In this document: positions 52,238-61,182 of the stretch, one piece after another
How positions within the stretch are numbered: position 1 is the stretch's first letter
Layout of the letters: each line of letters begins with the position of its first letter
From: Bacteroidales bacterium
GTDB lineage: Bacteria; Bacteroidota; Bacteroidia; Bacteroidales; UBA3824
DNA length: 64,000 nt
Assembly (NCBI GenBank): GCA_017412115.1
Contig: JAFPYR010000096.1
Coordinates: 1 to 64,000 of the forward strand
Reading direction: 5' to 3'
Position numbers and translations under genes: made by a program
The notes under the pieces: generated by a model
Told to the model about the DNA's origin: nothing
The model's database searches: none
What the model saw: only the letters and a program-made list of their open reading frames with translations

Positions 52238-53698
52238 TCAAAAAAACGTTTTGATTCCTATTCCGAGGTATCCTTCGCCTTGAATATTTCTCGTATAATA
52301 AACGCTAAAAACCCGGTCGTAGTATGTCACCAAGTCCAATCCCGCACCGATTGCGCCCAAAAACGCACCGTTCATATCATTGAAATCATCATCGTCGGAA
52401 CTATCCCGGCTTACATAACCGCAATTAGCAAAAAAATTAATATAAAAAGCGTAATGTATCTTATTGAACTTAGGAACATTAACTTTCTTAAGCTCAAGGA
52501 TATGGGTTTTCAAAAGTTCGTATTTGTACGAAGTCTGCAAATAGCCTAAATGCGTGCCGCAAATCTGCCGTTTTTCATAACCGGGAACAACATTCGGCTT
52601 TGTCCCGAAAGCCTCCCTATAATAAAAAGGCGTAGAGCTTGAACTCCATGAATAATAACATTGCGATGCAAAATAAAATTTTTCTCCAAGATTTCTGTAA
52701 ACCCTACAATCTAAAAATCCGTTATAAAAATCAATCTCGTCAAACAACAATCCTCTTTTGCCTATCATCGCTCTAAAATACTCTCCGCACAAAGGATAAT
52801 AACTCGAATTGCGCTTGTCATAAGAAAAAATATACGAAAGATTTACCGCCTGAATTTTTGTTCTGCCATCGCCCAAATACTCAGGATTATAAAAAGCTAC
52901 TGAGTCGTGAATTTTAGTATTAGTATAACTAATTTCCAAATTGTTACGGATATTTATTTTGGGACGGTAAGTGTATACTATTTTGTACTGATATTCTTTG
53001 AAGGCTATCGAAGTACCGTCAATATCAATATATTTTGCATTGTTATCATAAATTTTTAAAATGCCGGATTTGCGTTTTAAGATTGCAGCCGAAAATCCAA
53101 GAAGATTTTTCCGTGAACGCTCAACAGCGATATCAGAATAACCAATTTGCGTAATGTTATTAAAACCACGTCTAAAATTTATAAAAATAGATTCTTTTCG
53201 TCCGCGAAAATTATATTTTTTTATACCAAAACTATAATCAATTTTATCAAATTCAGGATCGCGCAACCAATCGTTAAGATTGCCGTTGTGCGGGGCGATG
53301 TCCACTTGCGGCCAAATATACCAACGCTCTTCAACCAAAATATTTATCAAAAAATTATTTTGATAGTCCAAAGGCTGATATGTTATAGTTACGTAATTGA
53401 AAAGCGAGGTCTTTAAAAGGTTTTGACGACTTTCCTGAAGTTTTTTATCAACTTCAGAAAAGTACAGAGTATCCCGGGCAGCAAATTCCAACTCCCGCAT
53501 AATGATTTTGCTTTTGGTCTTTTTGTTGCCGTAAATTATTATGTCCGAAATTACAAAACAACTATCACCGTTATTGCTGACCGTATCAAAAAGTGATCTT
53601 GCCCGCAAAGTATCATCATCTTGAGCAAAAAGCACCGCCGGATAGAAAATCAGAAAAACAATTGCCAATTTCAATATGTCAAAGGCTAATTTTTGCAT
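52238..53698 (-). CDS. Omp85/BamA-family outer-membrane protein with a single POTRA domain
   Basis: 486 residues with a signal peptide (1-25, ending LFAQ). One POTRA-like domain (about 48-125; IIIYGNKKTKSKIIMRELEF) and a barrel of about 350 residues ending GYLGIGIKTFF with the C-terminal aromatic. Too short for BamA, which has five POTRA domains; closer to TamA-like or lipase-linked Omp85 proteins. Likely helps insert or move a protein or lipid across the outer membrane. In an operon with GT2, hisB and nadK. Confidence 0.82.
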   Translation of the reverse strand: MQKLAFDILKLAIVFLIFYPAVLFAQDDDTLRARSLFDTVSNNGDSCFVISDIIIYGNKKTKSKIIMRELEFAARDTLYFSEVDKKLQESRQNLLKTSLFNYVTITYQPLDYQNNFLINILVEERWYIWPQVDIAPHNGNLNDWLRDPEFDKIDYSFGIKKYNFRGRKESIFINFRRGFNNITQIGYSDIAVERSRKNLLGFSAAILKRKSGILKIYDNNAKYIDIDGTSIAFKEYQYKIVYTYRPKINIRNNLEISYTNTKIHDSVAFYNPEYLGDGRTKIQAVNLSYIFSYDKRNSSYYPLCGEYFRAMIGKRGLLFDEIDFYNGFLDCRVYRNLGEKFYFASQCYYSWSSSSTPFYYREAFGTKPNVVPGYEKRQICGTHLGYLQTSYKYELLKTHILELKKVNVPKFNKIHYAFYINFFANCGYVSRDSSDDDDFNDMNGAFLGAIGAGLDLVTYYDRVFSVYYTRNIQGEGYLGIGIKTFF

Positions 53699-53704
53699 TC
53701 TTTT

Positions 53705-54451
53705 TCATTTCCCTCTAAACATTTCCGATTTTATTAGTCCTATTTTGTTAAAAAAATACTTCATTGCAGTTGCCATAACACCAAAACCATATTTCACGCT
53801 GCGGCGAAAATTAATGCTCGATGCCTCTTTAAAATATTTAGTGGGACAAGTTATCTCGGCTATTTCATAACCGAAATAAAATATCTGAGCCAACATTTGA
53901 TTGTCAAAAACAAAATCGTTACTATCCGCCTCCAAGTTCAATTTTTCGATAACCTCTCTGCTGAAAGCCCTGTAACCCGTATGGTATTCGGATAATTTTT
54001 GGTTCATCATCAAGTTTTGAAAAAACGTCAGAAAACGGTTTGAAACGTATTTATAAAGCGGCATTCCACCTCTACGCGCACCCTTACCGAGAATTCTCGA
54101 TGCTATTATAACAGGATAAACTCCATCGGCAATCGTGTAACACATCGGTCTTAAAAGTTTAGGTGTGTACTGATAATCAGGGTGTAACATCACAACAATA
54201 TCGCACCCCAATTCCAATGCTTTTTTATAACACGATTTTTGATTTCCACCGTAGCCGAGATTTTTCTCATGGATAATTATATGCTTGATACCAAGCCGTT
54301 TAGCTACTTCAACAGTGTTATCTTTGGAACAATCATCTGTCAAAATCACCTCATCGACAATATCGAAAGGTATTTCATTGAAAGTCTGTTCCAAGGTTTT
54401 TTCGGCATTATACGCCGGCAAAACTATACCGATTTTTTTGTTGTTAATCAT
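53705..54451 (-). CDS. GT2-family glycosyltransferase (dolichol-phosphate-mannose-synthase-like)
   Basis: 248 residues. GT-A fold start IGIVLPAYNAEKTL, nucleotide-binding TDDCSKDNT, HPDYQYTP and the YHTGYRAFSREV block seen in polyprenyl-phosphate glycosyltransferases. No extra membrane helices at the C-terminus, unlike some family members. Probably makes a lipid-linked sugar for the envelope. Four bases after hisB. Confidence 0.87.
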   Translation of the reverse strand: MINNKKIGIVLPAYNAEKTLEQTFNEIPFDIVDEVILTDDCSKDNTVEVAKRLGIKHIIIHEKNLGYGGNQKSCYKKALELGCDIVVMLHPDYQYTPKLLRPMCYTIADGVYPVIIASRILGKGARRGGMPLYKYVSNRFLTFFQNLMMNQKLSEYHTGYRAFSREVIEKLNLEADSNDFVFDNQMLAQIFYFGYEIAEITCPTKYFKEASSINFRRSVKYGFGVMATAMKYFFNKIGLIKSEMFRGK

Positions 54452-54455
54452 TTTA

Positions 54456-55580
54456 TTATAATGTCCCTTTTGAAGAAGGAATTGTTTGTAACGTAAAATC
54501 GTAATTCAAAGCCTGTTTCAAACATTTAGCCAAAGCCTTGAAAATACCTTCCAATTTATGATGCTCGTTTACGCCCTTAGCCGAAATGTTAAGATTGCAT
54601 TTTGCATTATCAGAAAAAGATTTAAAAAAGTGATAAATCATTTCCGTAGGCATATCACCGATTTTTTCACGTTTGAACTCCGCATCGTAAACAAGCCAAG
54701 GCCTTCCGCCCAAATCCATCGCAACCGAAGCCAAACAATCGTCCATCGTCAAATTAAATTCATAACCGTAACGGTTTACGTATTTTCTTAAATTCCAAAG
54801 TTTATAAACAGCTGAACCTAAAACAATTGCAACATCCTCTATCGTATGATGTTCATCAACCTCAAGGTCGCCTTTACAAACCAAATCCATACCGAAACAA
54901 CCGTGAACAGGAAGTTGCAAGAGCATGTGATCAAAAAATTTAACGCCCGTATCAACGTTTTTGATTTCAGGATTGCCCGGATAAAGTTTTAACGTAATTT
55001 TTGTCTCTTTAGTATTACGATTGATATCAATTACGTTATTATAAGAAATTATTGCACGCTCGGCCTCAGTCCAATCGGTTGTTTTGATAAGACAATATTT
55101 TTCCAATTCGGGATTTTTTAATTCTCCGCCCAAGAAAACAGCCTTGCAACCCAAATTTTTAGCTAACAAAACGTCAGTTTCTCTATCACCGATAACCAAA
55201 GATTCCTCCATGGAAAAATTTTCTTTGTCGTCAAGATATTTTCTCATCATCTCAACGCCGGGCTTGCGCGAGGGCGAGGGTGAAGCCTCAAAACTTCTGT
55301 CAATCAAAATATCGTCAAACTCTACGCCGGCACTTTTCAAAACATCAAGCATTAAATTCTGATACGGCCAAAAATCTTTTTCCGGGAAAGAATCTGTTCC
55401 CAATCCGTCCTGATTTGTTGCCATAACGAATTTAAAATCAGTATATTTTCTAATTTTTGACAAAGATAAAATCGCACCTTTGACAAATGCAAATTTCTCT
55501 AATTTATCAACTTGATAATCCACGGGCGGCTCAACGATTATCGTACCGTCCCTGTCAATGAATAAAATTCTGTTTTTCAT
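54456..55580 (-). CDS. hisB: Bifunctional histidinol-phosphatase / imidazoleglycerol-phosphate dehydratase
   Basis: 374 residues. N-terminal HAD phosphatase with FIDRDGT (Asp9, Asp11) and GDRETD; C-terminal IGPD (about 180-374) with FFDHML, DEHHTIEDV and NEHHKLEG metal-binding histidines. Catalyses two histidine-biosynthesis steps. No other his gene is in the window; the start codon overlaps the stop of the SPOR lipoprotein gene by one base (TAATG), and GT2 and Omp85-like genes follow directly. Confidence 0.95.
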   Translation of the reverse strand: MKNRILFIDRDGTIIVEPPVDYQVDKLEKFAFVKGAILSLSKIRKYTDFKFVMATNQDGLGTDSFPEKDFWPYQNLMLDVLKSAGVEFDDILIDRSFEASPSPSRKPGVEMMRKYLDDKENFSMEESLVIGDRETDVLLAKNLGCKAVFLGGELKNPELEKYCLIKTTDWTEAERAIISYNNVIDINRNTKETKITLKLYPGNPEIKNVDTGVKFFDHMLLQLPVHGCFGMDLVCKGDLEVDEHHTIEDVAIVLGSAVYKLWNLRKYVNRYGYEFNLTMDDCLASVAMDLGGRPWLVYDAEFKREKIGDMPTEMIYHFFKSFSDNAKCNLNISAKGVNEHHKLEGIFKALAKCLKQALNYDFTLQTIPSSKGTL

Positions 55581-57061
55581 TATCTTATGCGTTTTCCTGA
55601 ATAAAATTTAACGATAAATGCGTCAGAAAATCCTTTAGCCCTGACCTTAGGCAAAAATTCCTTACATTCAGCCTCGGTTTTGAAATTTCCCGTCGTATAC
55701 TTATATGCGCTGTTGTCGGTGTAATAATCCACCTCAGGCAAATCCTTAAAATCCCTTGTATCAAGAGGTTTCCATGAAACTCTGAACTGAACTTTATAAA
55801 CCGTATCTTTTGTATAAATAATCGGTTTTGAAGGCGTTTCAACCTTTTCTGCAAGCTGCTTAGAATTCGGATCTTTACGGGTACAAGCCATTAAAACCGA
55901 TTCGTTAAGCTGCGAAGCATAACCGATTTTGAAAGGCAAAGGTTGTGAATTTTTGTCCAATAAAGCCTGTTTTAAATCTTCCTGTTTGAAAATCGAAAAA
56001 ACCTTCAACGGACGGGTATAAGTTCCGAAAAGTTTTACATCATAATCCTTTTTAACTTTGCCGTAAGCCAATCCCGATTCGTCCTGAAGAATTTTATCGC
56101 ACTGATCCACAACAAGTTTCTGCATAATTTTGAATTCAACGCTTTGCAAAAGATACGATGCGGATTTCAGATAACAGATTTTCTCCTTAAACGAATTTAT
56201 AAAAAACGGAAATTCCATTTTACCTGTCATAGGCGGGTCGGAAGTATCCATTCTGAAATATTTCACCGTCCTCGGTCTTGAATCGCCTTCCTTCTTAAAA
56301 ACAATTTCCCAACCGTAAGGATGTTTTGTAGCATTTCCGTCAGACTCGGTAATATTGCCTCTGTTATCAAGATAAATATCACGATAATTCGTAATAATGC
56401 AATTTTCCATTGCTAAAGTATAAAGTGCAATATGAAGCGTTCCGTCCAAATATTCGTTTTTGAAATTGTCTTTCATCTGACCCGCAATAAAAAATCCGAA
56501 CCTCGTTAAATATCTGAAAGAATACAACAAAGAATCCAAATAAGCATGGATTTTCGGTTCTGAAATTTTTTCGGGTTCAGCCAATTTTCCGGGATTTTCC
56601 AAACCTTGCAAAATATAATCGCCTGCGTTCGGAAAAAACGTCATCGCAAAAATAAGGTCAGGACCGCCGAAAGGATAAAAAAGGCACGAAGTATCATTGG
56701 AGAAATCACTGATATTTTCGCTACACCATTTTTTTACGGGATTTAAGGTCTTAGTTGTAAGTTCTTCCCATTGTTGTTTCGCTTTTTGAGAATACTCCTT
56801 ATAAAAATCGGTATTCTGAAGGTCTGCATACTTATCAACAGATTTTCCTGCTAAAAATCTTGCTAAATCGTTAGCACTGCTTTGATCGATTTGATTGAGG
56901 TAAAAATCGTCAGAAAGTTTTACTTCATCTTGATTTACAATATCTTCCGCCGGGTATTCGATTACTTCAACGCTTTCTGCGCCATCTGTTTTTGTTCCGT
57001 TACACGCCTGAAACATCATAGCTGTCAGGCAGATTAATATCAAATTGTATTTTGATTTCAT
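55580..57061 (-). CDS. Lipoprotein with C-terminal SPOR-like region
   Basis: About 493 residues. Start at 57061 gives a lipoprotein signal ending FQAC (Cys20); the frame is open 66 bases further upstream. The large middle part is unrecognised. The last 60 residues (FRVSWKPLDT...AFIVKFYSGKRI) follow the SPOR pattern of a strand, helix and final strand with AFIVxFxxGKRI, which binds denuded peptidoglycan. Overlaps hisB by one base, so co-translated with it. Function unknown. Confidence 0.7.
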   Translation of the reverse strand: MKSKYNLILICLTAMMFQACNGTKTDGAESVEVIEYPAEDIVNQDEVKLSDDFYLNQIDQSSANDLARFLAGKSVDKYADLQNTDFYKEYSQKAKQQWEELTTKTLNPVKKWCSENISDFSNDTSCLFYPFGGPDLIFAMTFFPNAGDYILQGLENPGKLAEPEKISEPKIHAYLDSLLYSFRYLTRFGFFIAGQMKDNFKNEYLDGTLHIALYTLAMENCIITNYRDIYLDNRGNITESDGNATKHPYGWEIVFKKEGDSRPRTVKYFRMDTSDPPMTGKMEFPFFINSFKEKICYLKSASYLLQSVEFKIMQKLVVDQCDKILQDESGLAYGKVKKDYDVKLFGTYTRPLKVFSIFKQEDLKQALLDKNSQPLPFKIGYASQLNESVLMACTRKDPNSKQLAEKVETPSKPIIYTKDTVYKVQFRVSWKPLDTRDFKDLPEVDYYTDNSAYKYTTGNFKTEAECKEFLPKVRAKGFSDAFIVKFYSGKRIR

Positions 57062-57247
57062 ATATTTTCTTTTTGTATTAAATAAAATCCGCCATTTTAC
57101 CAAAAATAGTAAAACAAAAGTAATCAACTTTTCTGAACCGACAAAAATTATTTACATTTTTTTTGTAAGGTGACAAAACCACATTTTTTTCATCAATTTT
57201 GGTCAATACATAAAGATTAAGGAGCAAGTCCCGAGCCCGAAAAAAAA

Positions 57248-57286
57248 ATTCGTCGAAAAAATATCGGGGATTCGTCGAAAAAATAT
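57248..57286 (+). repeat. Two direct copies of a 17-bp element with TTCGTCGAA palindrome
   Basis: attcgtcgaaaaaatat occurs at 57248-57264 and again at 57270-57286, a 22-bp period (two helical turns). Each copy has the palindrome TTCG-T-CGAA. It lies 65-103 bases before the TonB-receptor-like gene, just upstream of its -7 box TAAATTTG (57308-57315). Candidate operator. Confidence 0.6.
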
Positions 57287-57350
57287 ATTTCATATTGTTT
57301 TATAAAATAAATTTGCACCGTTAATTTAAATCTAAAACATTTTAAATAAA

Positions 57351-59786
57351 ATGAAAACATTTATAAAACTTTTTTTTGCAGCTATTCTTGCCGCAACAAT
57401 TAATTTATCTTTTGCTCAAACTTCAGTAAAAGGCGTTTTAATTGATTCACTTTCAAAAGAAGGTGTGCCTTTCGCAACTGTTGCTGTAACAAAACAGGGT
57501 GATTTAACTAATTTTGCAATGACAAGCATTACCGATGTTGATGGCTCTTTTTCCGGTGTGGTAAAAGGCAAAGGCAACTATGTCATCACAATCCGCTCAA
57601 CGGGCAAACAGACTATTATCAAACCGTTAAGCCTAAAAGGCGAAAAAACTCTTGACCTCGGAACACTTTTGATGCAGGATTTAATTGATACTCTCGGCAC
57701 AGTAGAGGTCGTAGCCGTTAAACAACTCGTTACGGCAGAGGCTGGAAAAATGAAATACAATGCCGAAGCCGACCCCGAAAACAAAACTTCAACCGTTCTT
57801 GATATGCTCCGCAAAGTGCCGATGGTAACGGTTGATGGTCAAGACAATATCTCTATCAACGGCAACTCGAGTTTTCAGGTTTTTGTTAACGGCAAAAAAA
57901 ATACGCTCTTAACTTCACGTCCGAGCGAATCTCTGAAAGCAATGCCGGCCTCAAGCGTTAAAAACATCGAAGTCATCACCGACCCGGGCGCAAAATACGA
58001 TGCCGAAGGTGCGGGCGGAATCATCAACCTTATCACTGACAAAAAACAGAAAATGAATCAGACCTCCGGCACACTCCGCGCTGAAAAAGGCACGACAAGA
58101 GAAAGCTACGGCGGTGATTTTTCAATTCAGAAAGGAAAATTCACGGCAAGCATCAACGCAACACTTTTCCATAACAAAAACGATATGGAGTTCAACGGTC
58201 TTAATTCGCAATTTAACTCTGGCAGCGATTACACCACACTTTCAAAGTCGAAATCCAACAACAATACAACTTTCGGAAATTCAGGCTTTGAGGCAAGTTA
58301 TGAAATTGATTCTCTGAATCTTATCTCAATTAACGGCGGTTATGAATATTGGGGTTCAAAACGTAACGGCACTATGGAATATCTTGTTAATAACGAGTTT
58401 TCAACCGAAAATCTTACCGACAACAAATCCGTTTACAGCGGTTATTGGGCCGGGCTCGACTATCAGCACACTTTTAAATCAAATCCAGAAAAAACTCTTA
58501 CTTTTTCGTACGAGATGTGGGACGGTTGGGACAATACTACTGACAAAACCGTTGGAGCAAACAGTTTGATTTCAAGTCCTTACGACTTTTCAAGCAGGAA
58601 ATACGAAAACAACGGACGCAGCGGCGAACATACTTTTCAGTTGGATTTTGCCTCACCGCTTTCAAAAAATCTGAAAATGGAGACGGGTGCGAAATATATT
58701 CTTCGTCCTAAGTCCTCAAAAGGCGACAATTATTCGTCTGACGAAAACGGCAATTACATTTATGACGAAACACAAAGTCTTGATTTAAAATATGTTGATA
58801 ACATTGCAGCTGTTTACACCCAGTTTTCTGAGCAGATTAAGAAAGTGAGCCTCAAAGCCGGTTTGCGTTACGAATACACATTCCTAAATGCTGATTACAG
58901 GAAAGGTAACGGCAAAGATTTTTCAAAGGATTATGACAATTTAGTACCGACATTTGCGGCAACGTATGCAATTTCGATGCAGCAAAACATCAACTTTACT
59001 TACAATATGAGAATCAGCCGTCCGAGAGAAGAACAATTAAATCCGTTCAGAGAGGTTTCGCCGCTTTCTGTAAGCTATGGAAACACGAGACTTGATTGCG
59101 AAAAAGTTCATAATTTCGGTTTGTCTTACGGATATTTTTCGCCCAAACACAGCATAAACATCAATTTAAGACATACGTTCTGCAATAACGGAATTTCACA
59201 ATATTCGTTTTATCTTGACAACCTTCTCAACAGCACTTACGACAACTTGACGGAAAACGCTAACACTTCGCTCAACATTTATTACAATTACAACATCACG
59301 AAGAATGCACGTTTTTCAACTAATTACAGGTTAAGTTATGTGGACTTAAGAAACGAAGGAATTGATGCAAAAAATCACGGTTGGCAATCAAATGGTTATG
59401 CAAGTTTTATGTACACTTTCCCTGCGAAAGTTAAAGCAAGCATAGGCTGTTTCTTTTCAACAAGGAATTACAATTTGCAAGGTTACAGAGACGGTCTTGC
59501 AATCGGCAATTTCTCTGTCGGTAAAGACTTTTTCAACGACCGCTTGAGCATTACTTGTTCGGGAACGCTTTCGCTTAAAGACGGTAAATATTTGAAAATG
59601 ACGAATTTCTCTGAAGGTAGTGATTTTCGCAACAACACGGACATCAAGTTCAAAATTGCTAACATCGGCGTTTCGGCTTCATGGCGTTTCGGCGGACACA
59701 TCAACGTAAAAAAAGCTAACAAAACCATTGAAAACGATGACTTTTCAAAAGGAGAAAAAGGCGGAAGCGATGTTCCGGGAATGTAA
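57351..59786 (+). CDS. TonB-dependent-receptor-like outer-membrane protein
   Basis: 811 residues with a signal peptide (1-22, ending SFAQ). Carboxypeptidase-regulatory-like beta-sandwich (about 24-110; VKGVLIDSLSKEGVPFATVAV), plug domain (115-225; DMLRKVPMVTVDG, VEVITDPGAKYDAEGAGGIINLIT), then a large barrel of the outer-membrane beta-barrel family (about 380-790). No SusD-like gene follows, so it is not a Sus pair; an uptake role for a peptide, metal complex or other ligand is open. A direct-repeat candidate operator lies upstream. Confidence 0.88.
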   Translation: MKTFIKLFFAAILAATINLSFAQTSVKGVLIDSLSKEGVPFATVAVTKQGDLTNFAMTSITDVDGSFSGVVKGKGNYVITIRSTGKQTIIKPLSLKGEKTLDLGTLLMQDLIDTLGTVEVVAVKQLVTAEAGKMKYNAEADPENKTSTVLDMLRKVPMVTVDGQDNISINGNSSFQVFVNGKKNTLLTSRPSESLKAMPASSVKNIEVITDPGAKYDAEGAGGIINLITDKKQKMNQTSGTLRAEKGTTRESYGGDFSIQKGKFTASINATLFHNKNDMEFNGLNSQFNSGSDYTTLSKSKSNNNTTFGNSGFEASYEIDSLNLISINGGYEYWGSKRNGTMEYLVNNEFSTENLTDNKSVYSGYWAGLDYQHTFKSNPEKTLTFSYEMWDGWDNTTDKTVGANSLISSPYDFSSRKYENNGRSGEHTFQLDFASPLSKNLKMETGAKYILRPKSSKGDNYSSDENGNYIYDETQSLDLKYVDNIAAVYTQFSEQIKKVSLKAGLRYEYTFLNADYRKGNGKDFSKDYDNLVPTFAATYAISMQQNINFTYNMRISRPREEQLNPFREVSPLSVSYGNTRLDCEKVHNFGLSYGYFSPKHSININLRHTFCNNGISQYSFYLDNLLNSTYDNLTENANTSLNIYYNYNITKNARFSTNYRLSYVDLRNEGIDAKNHGWQSNGYASFMYTFPAKVKASIGCFFSTRNYNLQGYRDGLAIGNFSVGKDFFNDRLSITCSGTLSLKDGKYLKMTNFSEGSDFRNNTDIKFKIANIGVSASWRFGGHINVKKANKTIENDDFSKGEKGGSDVPGM

Positions 59787-59821
59787 TATTTTTCAGAACA
59801 ATTTTTCCATACACTAACAAC

Positions 59822-59866
59822 AAAAATGGCGTTTTAAAATTTTTCTTAAAACGCCATTTTTTATTT
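59822..59866. terminator. Bidirectional terminator
   Basis: aaaaatggcgttttaa / ttaaaacgccattttt stem between the TonB-receptor-like gene (+) and the ABC-2 permease gene (-). Confidence 0.85.
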
Positions 59867-59883
59867 TTATTATCCACTTATAA

Positions 59884-61047
59884 TTAAACTTCCTTCTTCA
59901 ATATTTTACGAATTTTACCGGTATAAATCAAACAAGCCAAAGTAAAATAAACACAAATCTGAATACAAATACCTTTCATTTCAAACGCAACATCCGAAAT
60001 ACTTGCTCCCATGCCGGAGATTCTCATGTATGCGTTAAGTCCGAAAGTTGAGGGGAAAAGATATGAAAAATACCGTATTCCATCAGGAATTGCCGAGCCG
60101 GGCCACGACAAACCGCACATAAAATAAAGCGGTAACGACATAAACACAAATATCAACATACAATCCTCTCTGCGGTAAATCATATAACTTAACACCATTC
60201 CTAAAAAGCAACAATCTATGATATAAGGAATTACGAAAAGTATAAAATCCCAATAATGTCCTAATTGCGGCAATGAAAACATTTTGGTTATAACCTCAAA
60301 GGCATAAATAGCGTGAATGATATAAAGCATAAGATAAAACAACATTTTGCCCAAAACGATTTCCACCGAATTTTTATAAAAACGGTTTGTCGGAATTACA
60401 AAACCGCCGTTTTGCTCTCTGCTGCGTCCCATACTCATTCCTATTCCTAAAAACAATGACTGCTGAATTATCATCATCAAAATAGGCGGAATCATAAACG
60501 CCGCATAACCGTCCTGAGGATTATAAAGCGAAGTATGCTCGTAATCAATAGGAGTTTGCATGATTTCGCTTTCTCGCTCGGTTTTCGGTTTCATATAATT
60601 GGCAACCTTGATTTTGCGGTTCATCGCTATCGAAACGTTGGAACAAGCCGAAACGGCACATTTGTAATAAACCATACTCATCATGTTGCAATAAAGCCCT
60701 ACAACAGTCTGTTTACCTTTTGAAAGCGAAGTCTCAAAATCCTTGTCAATATGAATAATTGCGTATGCGCTCTGTTGCTCAAGAGCCGAATAAGCATCCG
60801 CCATATTAACACAATGTCCGGCAACCGTAACATCGGGAGTCGCATCAACCCGCCTTAAAAAATCTCTGCTCAAAGCCGATTTGCAATCGTCCACAACCAC
60901 AACGGGAACTTCCCTCTGAACCTCAGGCGTATAAACATACGCATAAATAAGCGGATACGCAAGCGGTAATATTATCACGAAAAGCATTATACCCATATCG
61001 TGAAAAACGGTCCGCAACTCGTCATACCAAATTTTTATAATGTTCAT
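59884..61047 (-). CDS. ABC-2-type transporter permease
   Basis: About 387 residues. First membrane helix (about 18-42), a periplasmic domain (45-175; VPVVVVDDCKSALS), then five helices, in the ABC-2/YhgE-like layout. Start is placed at 61047 because a -7 box (TATTTTTG, 61072-61079) overlaps the alternative upstream TTG start at 61074. Exports an unknown substrate; the matching ATPase gene is not in the window. Confidence 0.82.
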   Translation of the reverse strand: MNIIKIWYDELRTVFHDMGIMLFVIILPLAYPLIYAYVYTPEVQREVPVVVVDDCKSALSRDFLRRVDATPDVTVAGHCVNMADAYSALEQQSAYAIIHIDKDFETSLSKGKQTVVGLYCNMMSMVYYKCAVSACSNVSIAMNRKIKVANYMKPKTERESEIMQTPIDYEHTSLYNPQDGYAAFMIPPILMMIIQQSLFLGIGMSMGRSREQNGGFVIPTNRFYKNSVEIVLGKMLFYLMLYIIHAIYAFEVITKMFSLPQLGHYWDFILFVIPYIIDCCFLGMVLSYMIYRREDCMLIFVFMSLPLYFMCGLSWPGSAIPDGIRYFSYLFPSTFGLNAYMRISGMGASISDVAFEMKGICIQICVYFTLACLIYTGKIRKILKKEV

Positions 61048-61142
61048 TTCGTTTACAAAGTTTTTCCGGTGCAAAAATATAAATTTTAAACATTAAATTG
61101 TATCTTTCCCCTTTAAATACTCCATTTATGCCGTTTAAAAGG

Positions 61143-61178
61143 ACAAAAAAAAGGGCGGAATTACCGCCCTAATTTTTT
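61143..61178. terminator. Terminator after acyl-CoA ligase gene
   Basis: agggcgg / ccgccct with a 5-base loop; A-run on one side and T-run on the other, immediately after the stop codon of the minus-strand gene. Confidence 0.8.
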
Positions 61179-61182
61179 TCTA

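Noticed and set aside
61048..61074. Longer start (TTG at 61074) for the ABC-2 permease
   Set aside because: The codon overlaps a TAnnTTTG promoter box, so it would be upstream of the transcript.
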